From the NCBI GenBank assembly GCA_963693315.1, contig OY856188.1, positions 194,380,322 through 194,444,321 of the forward strand: a stretch of DNA of 64,000 nt, read 5' to 3'. The notes beneath the pieces are model-generated. The model was given only the letters and a program-made list of their open reading frames with translations. It had not been told where the DNA came from and did no database searches. A program made the position numbers and the translations under genes. The stretch's first letter is position 1, and every line of letters starts with the position of its first letter. Source of the stretch: Diogma glabrata (taxonomy: Eukaryota > Arthropoda > Insecta > Diptera > Cylindrotomidae). Shown piece after piece: positions 56,170 through 64,000 of this stretch.

Positions 56170-56369
56170 NNNNNNNNNNNNNNNNNNNNNNNNNNNNNNN
56201 NNNNNNNNNNNNNNNNNNNNNNNNNNNNNNNNNNNNNNNNNNNNNNNNNNNNNNNNNNNNNNNNNNNNNNNNNNNNNNNNNNNNNNNNNNNNNNNNNNNN
56301 NNNNNNNNNNNNNNNNNNNNNNNNNNNNNNNNNNNNNNNNNNNNNNNNNNNNNNNNNNNNNNNNNNNNN
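56170..56369. other. Assembly gap of 200 N
   Basis: Exactly 200 undetermined bases, probably a placeholder length. It ends at the first base of a terminal repeat, so the left flank of the next element is not visible. Confidence 0.98.
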
Positions 56370-56845
56370 CCAGCTAGCACAATAGGTGGATTTTAGCTTA
56401 AATATAGTTTGATATTATCTGTACAAAATTTTAGTGAACATTCTCATTTAACCTAAATTTATGTATAATAAAAGATTAAATTTAACCGAAGTGTCGTACT
56501 TTTTCCATAAAAATAAATATTGGTTAAATTTCAAGGCTGGCAAATATCATGATATTTATATAAATATCAAAATATCCGATATATATCAGATATATATCCG
56601 ATATATATCAAGTTCTGATATTTATTTTTGAATCAGTTGTTTATCTTAAATATAATACAATATGTGGCCCTTTCCACACTCCTTCGTTTCTTACCTCTTC
56701 ACCTATAAACTAAATTCTAATATGGCAACTTCAATTCAGTTTTTATAGGCAATTTATCAAGCCTTTCGTTTATATATTCGATTGCACAAGTTCGAGAATA
56801 CGCTCGCTCACTTTGTCTTGTTTATTTTGTCAAGTTGCATTATCA

Positions 56846-57330
56846 ATACCCATACAAGTTTGTACAACTACTCCATTAATAGTCCATTACCGGCGACCAG
56901 TAATGCAACAATGGTCGAGTACTTACAACTGGACCATTAACATAATGTTACTGGATGATAACTTCGAACAATAAATAACTTCCGTTCAAGAGCCAGAGAA
57001 AAAAGCCAGCAATCGCCCATACAAGTAAATAGAATTGGTCAAGTAATGGTCAATTTCTGGCGACCAAATATTTCAACAATGACTTGGCACTGGGAACCAC
57101 GACTCATAGTACTGGTAACTATGACTCGGCCACTAACATAATTTTATTTGTTGATAATTTTGGACAATAAATGACTGCCATTTATTTTCCAGAGAAAAAA
57201 ACAGTATTGAGCCATACAAGGTTGTACACTGTACAGCTGACCCAGTAACGGACAAATGATGATGACAAGTATTGCAGCAATGGCCGAGTACTGGCAACCA
57301 TGACTGGGCCATTATAAAATATCTTATGTT
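56846..57330. repeat. Tandem array of three units, 167 to 195 bp (CATACAAG satellite)
   Basis: Units begin with CCATACAAG at about 56850, 57017 and 57212, each with GTCAATxxxGGCGACCA- or AGTAATGCAACAATGG-like cores. They lie inside the hAT element. One isolated unit is at 42005. Confidence 0.7.
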
Positions 57331-57448
57331 TCAATTTAAATAAATTAAATACAAAATAATTAAACCTGGACAACTATAGGTGAAATTTTGCAAAATATAT
57401 ATTTCTAAAATGGATATTACTCTAGTGAATTTTAGCAAGCATGACAAA

Positions 57449-57790
57449 GATCGGCCAATTCATGGTTCAGTACTGGCCCAATAACAATAGCCAATTAATG
57501 TTAACTATTGGCGTGCATTACTTGGCCATTAAAAGTAAAATAAACAGGCTTTTTTTTATTAACTGTAGATCGGGTGATTCATGGTTCTATAGTTATGGCT
57601 CAATAACAATAGCCAATTACTGTTTACCAGTGCTTGGCCATTCAAAGTTAACTAAATACTGGCTATTTTCTGTCAACCATAGATCGGTCGATGAGTGGTT
57701 CTAGTACTGGCATAATAATAAAAGTCGAATACTGTTTACCATTAATGGACCAGTGTTTGCCCGTATTTCAAATTCTGGAAAACCCTGCTT
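57449..57790. repeat. Tandem array of three units of about 117 bp
   Basis: Units start AGATCGG at about 57449, 57568 and 57683 and share TTCATGGTTC, ATAACAATAGCCAATTA and TTGGCCATT. They lie inside the hAT element. Sequence motifs (ACTGGCC, TTGGCCATTA) resemble those of the neighbouring 167-bp array, so the two may share an origin. Confidence 0.65.
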
Positions 57791-58208
57791 AAGGAGTAAT
57801 TCCATTCTACCACACCATTGGTGGAGTTTCTAAGCTGAGATTGAAATGCATATTTTGAAAATGGTGTAATTTCAGCTAAACGCGCCATTACAAACGGAAT
57901 GAAGTCTGAAATAATTATATTTAAGTAAGGAAGCATATGCTTCTTCTCTTTGGTGGTTCTTCAAACGTTTACATAAAAATCAATGGTCAAGCATACATTA
58001 GCTAGGTGCATCTAAGGACATGTTTCTCAAAGAAATGTCTCCTTCGATAAAAAAGTTTCTTAACTTCTACAGGTTGCTCTAGCTTAAGATCGACTTCCAG
58101 TTTATGCCAAATTTCAACAACAACGGCAATAGTCGTTTTATATTTTTGAGTTCGGTCTAAAGCGACTGCTATGGTCTTTAGACAATAAAGCATATGTTTA
58201 GCATGCAT
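57742..58208 (-). pseudogene. hAT transposase fragment
   Basis: The minus strand reads ALDRTQKYKTTIAVVVEIWH (near 58150), then a Lys/Arg-rich stretch (VKKLFYRRRHFF), and after frameshifts LAEITPFSKYAFQSQLRN and VVEWN (near 57830). This order fits the RNase H end and pre-dimerisation part of hAT transposases, where VEIW-x-L and S-P-x-x-WW motifs occur. The C-terminal dimerisation motif is not seen. It is inactive. Confidence 0.55.
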
Positions 58209-59795
58209 TACAATATTTATGTTATAAGCTTAGTTATGTCAGGATCTATGTCAGCTTTATGGTCTTACTCTTGGTATAGCTGAACCAGATTACCACGATT
58301 TGGCACGCGTTTTGCGGGCAGTGCTGCAACAGTTTTTCAAATTTTAGGTAGGAATAGTTAATAATTTCTTTTTTATAAATATCATGATATATATCAGGGA
58401 ATAAATATCGTGATATATATCAATGATATATATCGGATATATATCATTGATATATATCATGCCAACCTTGTTAAATTTTCATGTAATTTTTATGTAATAT
58501 GCTGGCTAATATGTGATTAAGTTTAACTATAATTTAACCAAATTTTAAGTTAAATAAGTGCAAATGTTATGTTATATTTTAGCTAATTATTAGTTAAATT
58601 TAACTTGTTTGTTACACATGCAAACCACAAAATGTATGCTCCGAAATTCTCCCCTAATGATCACATAAGTTTACTTTATAGTATGATACAAACTATTATT
58701 ATATTTTCAATAATTAATGTTTTTTATCGAATACCGAAAAGAAAATTGAAAATTAAAGTATTCAGTTTAAAAAAAAAATAAATATTTAATTGTATTTTTA
58801 AGGGTTGTTCTCATTATTTTTTCCTATTTTTGTTTTATGTATAAACAAGATCGAACCTTTCTTTATACATGAACATTTAAATCCATTCAAAAATACGCTC
58901 CAAATTATGCATAAAAATGTTTATTTGAAGTCGGTTTAGAAATTGTCATAAAAACCTATTTAGTCCTTAAATGCATTAGTTTGGGAGATAGATAATATCG
59001 TATCCATAATTCCCAGCCATAAAATTATTTACCTGTTATTTAAGTTAAATTTTGTCAGGTGTTTCATGAAATAACTTAAATTTATCCTAAATTTTTTCAC
59101 GTATTTTATTTAATACATGTAAATTATCTAGATATTAAGTGGAAAATTTATCATATAATTCTTATCTTGAATACATTTAATAGCTACAATATCTTAATTT
59201 GACAGAGTAAATTCATGTATATTTCATGTAACAGCTGAATACAAAACTAAGCAGGTGCAAATTATATGTAGTTTTAATGTACCAAAGTCAGATATTGTAG
59301 TTATTACATGTTTTTTTCATGAGAGTTACATGTAATTGAACCATCCATTTTTCTTTAACCTTATTTTACTATCGGGCTGTCATTCTACCATAAAAAAAGC
59401 TAAAAAATAATATTATAAGAAACAAAATTTTTTAAAAATGCTTGAAAAAGCACCTTATTCTTGTTTCCTGAGTTTTATTATTTTTTACTATATGTATACG
59501 TATTTCGAAAGCTAAATTGTAAAGTAAGATACATTCCATATTTCCATTATATACCGGTGGTTTAATAAAAACCAATTTTAAAAAATAAATAATCTAACTA
59601 CAGAAAAATATAAAATATAAAGCAAAATGAATAAATCTAATAAAACAATCAAACCATTAGAGAAAATTACAAAAAATAAAAATGAATTTGACAAAAGAAG
59701 TAAACCGAAATAACAACAGTTTTATTGTGTGTCCGTGGTGTGTAAGGTGTGTGTCCGTGGTGTGTGCTATAAACCAAAAATCAAAACTGAGCCAA

Positions 59796-60151
59796 ATGAG
59801 AAACCAGGTATTTATAAAATATCCTAAAACGACTGTGAAAAATTTTATGTAGGTCTTTTTCAACGCAAAATGGGACAACGCCAGAAAGAACACCTTACAG
59901 AAATAAAATACAAAAGGGCTGAGAATTCTAGCGTTGCCACTCATATGCCACTCAACAACACGTCACCATCAAATTTAGAGCTCATAAAAGAGATTAATAA
60001 TCTAAAACACCTAGAAGCGAACGAATTTTTTTTCATTGAAAAAGAAAATCAATTGAACTCCGGTATCCTGATGAACAATAAAGAAGGAAACATAAAATCT
60101 AATTTATTTAACATAATAATTAAAAGACCGCCGAACATTTCGTCGCTTTAA
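59796..60151 (+). pseudogene. GIY-YIG endonuclease domain of the Penelope-like element
   Basis: Reads KPGIYKIS (the GIY strand), a stop where a Cys is usual, DCEKFYVGLFQRKMGQRQKE (the YVG strand with the Arg and Glu-His positions), then ENSSVATHMPLNN, INNLKHLEANEFFFIEKENQ and LN before the tail, ending in TAA at 60149-60151. The catalytic Tyr, Arg and Glu positions are largely kept, so decay is modest apart from the stop. RT sequence upstream is absent. Confidence 0.7.
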
Positions 60152-60329
60152 TAATGAAACAACGTATTCGCAAAAGTGTAGTTTCGAGATAATTGGGTTT
60201 AAAGATTTTTCGATTTTCTGATTTTCGTAAACTCGGCAGCACTATTGAATGAATAAAGATAAATTGGAAAAAAAATTTCTACCAATCACTCTTGATTAAT
60301 TTCCCCACAGCATATTAAAATTTCACATT

Positions 60330-60381
60330 GGTACCTGCTGGCTTTTCTACCTAAAAAGAGGTGAAAAGTCAATCAGGTACC
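60330..60381. repeat. Hairpin in the Penelope-like 3' UTR
   Basis: GGTACCTG, then CTTTTC, pairs with GAAAAG, then CAGGTACC, around a central loop with internal bulges. It may be an RNA structure of the element or chance. Confidence 0.45.
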
Positions 60382-61113
60382 TTATACGTTATTTCGTATT
60401 TCTCGATTACGATTAAGCCTAAAACTGATTATTATTGAAATAACGCATGATATTCTTACAATTTTTTATTTATATGAACCGGCCCATCATGTAGTCACGA
60501 ATGATGCTTATACAATATTTTATATTTACCATTTCGTGTGGCGATCGTAATGTATGTAAAATATACTACACTGATTTTGCCCAAGTTATTATTCTGCAGG
60601 AATTGGAATATCGTACATGCATTTACGCTGTTTCAATATTTAACCAAATTCAAATTTGCATGTACGTTAATTAACAATATATTAATTTTCACCCCCAGTT
60701 ATAAAATAGTTGGAAAATGTTAAAACGCCTCTCTATAGAGATCCTTATGAGGAATGCAGGTCACCCATTATATAATAACAACGTATAAATGTTATTTCAT
60801 TATTAAAGCGACGATATAATAAATAAATCACCTAAACTATATTTATGACTGAAGGATATCCACCCATTTGGGATACCCCATAAAACTGTTATTATTTAGG
60901 TTCACTTCTTTTGTCAATTCATTTTTATTTTTTTAATTTTTTTTAATTTTCTCTAATGGTTTAATTATTTTATTGTTTTATTAGATCCGTTCTTTTTGCT
61001 TTATATTTTTCAGTAGTTAGATTTTTAATTTTTTGAAATGGGGTTTTATTAACCCACCGATATGTATATAATGGAATGTATCTTACTTTAAAATTTATTT
61101 TTTATATACTTCA

Positions 61114-61138
61114 GGTGATGAAAGCATAGCTTTCGAAA
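61114..61138 (+). ncRNA. Hammerhead-like stem motif in the terminal repeat (degenerate)
   Basis: GGTGATGAAAGCATAGCTTT is followed by CGAAA. GATGA, a short stem and GAAA are the order of a hammerhead core, and Penelope-like terminal repeats are known to carry hammerheads. However, the C of CTGATGA is G here, and the stem GAAAGC-GCTTTC pairs core bases, so a working ribozyme is unlikely. The left inverted repeat lacks the GATGA part. Confidence 0.2.
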
Positions 61139-61286
61139 TTCGTAAATAATAAAAAATAAAAAATAATAAAACAAGAATAATAAATAAATGTTGAATTCCT
61201 CAATAAACTGTTTTAAAAGCTCCTCTAAAGATGATTCATTTCAAACTGAGTCACGATAAATGTGATATTTTTAATTTAATATTATT

Positions 61287-62247
61287 TTAAAAAAAATATA
61301 ACAACGCTGTTAATGAAATTTTGTTTTGCAAAGCCCATTGCCTTAGTTCGTTCAACAGATCTATTTTAGTTTGAGCGTTATGCTCATATTCCAGGTGTTC
61401 GCGCATCAATTCCTCAGCAATATCTGCTTCTGATAATAAAAATTCAGCAGTTTCACCAACTTGGGATGTATCTGGCATATCATCGTCACACTCTACATTC
61501 TCATCACAAGTAACACTAACCAGGATGGTATTTTCGATCATAGCATTTTCTGCTGGCAAATTATTTTCAAAAATGGCATTCAGTTGTTGCCCTGGTTAAA
61601 CATTCCAATTCAAACCTATTGAATCCTATTAAATCCAATATAAATTCAATAGGATTAAATTGGATTGAATTGGTTTAATAGGAAGACTTCGATCTACCAA
61701 TTAAAATTCAATCGGAATGAATGGGATTTAACAGGAAAAGAGGTTCTGTAGGATTCTAAAGGAAATTTCCAATTGAATTTCAATCGGAAATCAAGAGATT
61801 CAATAGGAAAAAGGAACTTAGAAAAAAATTAAACAATCTTATAAATTTAACAGGATTTAATTGGAAAAGATTTAATAGGAATGAATAGGATTAATCGGAA
61901 TTCTGCAATGGAAATTTCCAATTAATTCCTATTTATATACATTTCTTATAGATTCCGGTTGAAAAATAAAATAGAGATATTTAACAGGAATGAATAGGAT
62001 TGTATTGGAAATAGATTTTTTGAATAGGAATTAATTGAAAATTCCCAATGCAGAATTCCGATTAATCCAATTAATTTTTTTCAATTGGTTTCAATTGGAA
62101 TGTTTAACCAGGGTGTGGTGGTGGCCGATCCATTTCTTCATCCCTTGACACATTTGATGCATCAAATCGTGCTTCGAATTCGGCCGCTCTCTTCTGCCGC
62201 ATTATGTAGTATCGACCGTTTTTCTTAACTTTCTTTTTCAGGGCCAT
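61287..62247 (-). pseudogene. Transposon reading frame of 142 codons split by a MITE
   Basis: Starts at ATG 62245-62247 (MALKKKVKKNGRYYIMRQKR...), a basic N-terminus. It is interrupted at 62113-61590 by a MITE and continues with an acidic middle and ELRQWALQNKISLTALLYFF before TAA at 61287. Removing the MITE and one 8-bp flank leaves exactly 429 nt in a single frame. The WAxxxxIxxxALxxLL-like end recalls N-terminal regions of some insect transposase domain-containing proteins. That is a memory-based guess. It may be a first exon of the large element's gene. Confidence 0.45.
61590..62113. mobile_element. MITE, 524 bp, perfect 21-bp inverted ends
   Basis: CCCTGGTTAAACATTCCAAT at the left is mirrored exactly at 62093-62113. 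The interior is built from variants of TTCAATAGGATTAAATTGG. The 8-bp flanks AGTTGTTG and TGTGGTGG agree at five of eight positions. The frame of the host reading frame supports an 8-bp duplication, so a hAT-type insertion is likely. Confidence 0.75.
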
Positions 62248-62893
62248 TTTTACTATTTAAAACAATATTAGTGAGAGAAATATATAATAAAGACTGTATC
62301 CGAGCGATTTGATCAATATACTGCGCACTAATAATAATTGTCATCGGAAAACGAGATTTGCTATTATATGAAAAAGACAGCAAAAATTTAGTTAACATTC
62401 GTTCACTAAACCAAATTAAATGCAATATTACATGTAAAACTCGACCTATTTAACTTAACAGCAGTCTGACAATTTTTTTTAAGTTTCAATGTTCCGTAGT
62501 TATGTTAATTTTAGGCTATTTAACTTATTTCATGAAATAACTGTTGCAATGTCAGCTAAATTACCGCTAGCTAAACAACAGGTAATAAGTTAAATACATG
62601 TATTAGATACACTTTTGTAACTTAAATTGTCACTTAATACATGAAATACATGTACTATCTGTATTACATGATTTTTTTTACTTAAACTTGTATACTTAAT
62701 ATGTTAAATTTACCTATTAACTTATTTTTTAACACCAAAAACATATTAACTATAATTTTCGACTAAAAATACATGTACACTAATTAGCTGAAACAGTCAT
62801 CTATTACCTTTTTCCACATATTTAACCAAACTTTTACTTAAATTTAACCAAATCCCGAAATGGTTCACCTAAATTTCACTAAGTGTGCTGGCT

Positions 62894-63022
<129 letters not shown>

Positions 63023-63110
63023 TTATATAACAATACCACATAAATTAGTATGTTGGACATAAGGTGAAAACTTCTTAATATGTATGTTTGCTGTTAATAA
63101 ATATATGTAA

Positions 63111-63287
63111 TACAGTCAAACTTCCTTAAATCGAACTTCTATTATTCGAATTTCTCTATAAATCGTATTAATATTTCGAATTAAAATTTTGAATTTCTTT
63201 ATAAATCGTTTCTATATTTCGAAGTTTCCCTAAATCGAACTAAAATTGATGGCTTTTGGTGGTTCGAATTATGGAAGTTTCACTGTA
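63111..63287. mobile_element. pogo/Tigger-like MITE, 173 bp, TA target duplication
   Basis: The ends are CAGTCAAACTTCCTTAAATC and inverted CAGTGAAACTTCCATAATTC, with TA at 63111-63112 and 63286-63287. CAGTNRAAC-like ends with TA duplications are typical of pogo/Tigger relatives of Tc1/mariner. Internal TTCGAA motifs recur. Non-coding. Confidence 0.75.

Positions 63288-64000
<713 letters not shown>

Larger units (their letters stand above)
56532..58470 (-). mobile_element. Decayed hAT transposon, 1939 bp, exact 8-bp target duplication
   Basis: The ends are CAAGGCTGGCAAATATC and inverted CAAGGTTGGCATGATAT, a common hAT terminus with one base changed from CAGGG. Flanks TTAAATTT at 56524-56531 and 58471-58478 are identical. 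Subterminal GATATATATC repeats fill both ends. A broken transposase lies on the minus strand and two tandem arrays lie inside. Confidence 0.85.
59455..61182 (+). mobile_element. Penelope-like element with inverted terminal repeats
   Basis: Terminal segments 59455-59708 and 60893-61182 are reverse copies (TTATTCTTGTTT, AAAGTAAGATACATTCCA, ATCTAACTAC-GAAAAATATA, TAAACCATTAGAGAAAATTA). Between them lies a GIY-YIG domain. Penelope elements are known to carry terminal repeats in direct or inverted arrangement. The RT is missing, so this is a deletion derivative. Confidence 0.7.

Noticed and set aside
56096..56396. Three reading frames made mainly of X
   Set aside because: They run across the 200-N gap.
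61114..61138. Functional hammerhead ribozyme
   Set aside because: The CTGATGA core has a changed first base and the stem pairs core nucleotides; kept only as a degenerate motif.

Overview
The window is AT-rich eukaryotic nuclear DNA, most probably from an insect. The evidence is one intron-containing host gene, for a Tret1-type sugar transporter, and the makeup of the surrounding mobile elements: CR1/jockey-like and R1/LOA-like LINEs, a Gypsy-type LTR element, Penelope-like elements, hAT, Harbinger-like and pogo/Tigger-like MITEs, and long AT microsatellites. A 63-nt intron beside introns of 4 to 10 kb would suit a dipteran or a similar insect. The species cannot be named from the sequence.

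The one confident host gene lies on the minus strand, 37242 down to 8159. It has six coding exons joined by consensus GT/AG sites in consistent phase: 37012-37242, 26982-27093, 22502-22609, 13902-14087, 13594-13838 and 8159-8935. Together they encode 552 residues of a 12-helix major facilitator sugar transporter, with a long polar N-terminal extension. All but one of its introns hold dead mobile elements.

Region by region. 0-5.7 kb: a Harbinger-like MITE, a 3.2-kb hAT-type element holding two LINE fragments, and a satellite array interrupted by an insertion. 5.7-8.2 kb: AT-rich 3' flank. 8.2-37.2 kb: the transporter gene, with two damaged LINE copies, a duplicated unknown repeat, a Gypsy pol remnant broken by a 5'-truncated LINE, a MITE inserted head-on into its own relative, and two foldback elements. 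37.2-56 kb: no recognised host gene. This part has three related hairpin-bearing elements, a Penelope-like fragment, LINE fragments, a 3.2-kb imperfect palindrome with a younger hAT MITE in one arm, and two unrecognised reading-frame remnants near 49 kb. 56.17-56.37 kb: a 200-N assembly gap. 56.37-62.9 kb: what looks like one large transposon with ends CCAGCYAGCAC. It carries a decayed hAT element (8-bp target duplication), a Penelope-like element with inverted terminal repeats, and a MITE that splits its own open reading frame. 62.9-64 kb: AT and ATGT microsatellites around a Tigger-like MITE.

The genes do not form a pathway: there is one transporter gene in a long record of nested transposition. 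No CRISPR array, operon, rRNA or tRNA was recognised. The most informative signals are insertions that can be ordered in time by exact target-site duplications or by frame arithmetic.
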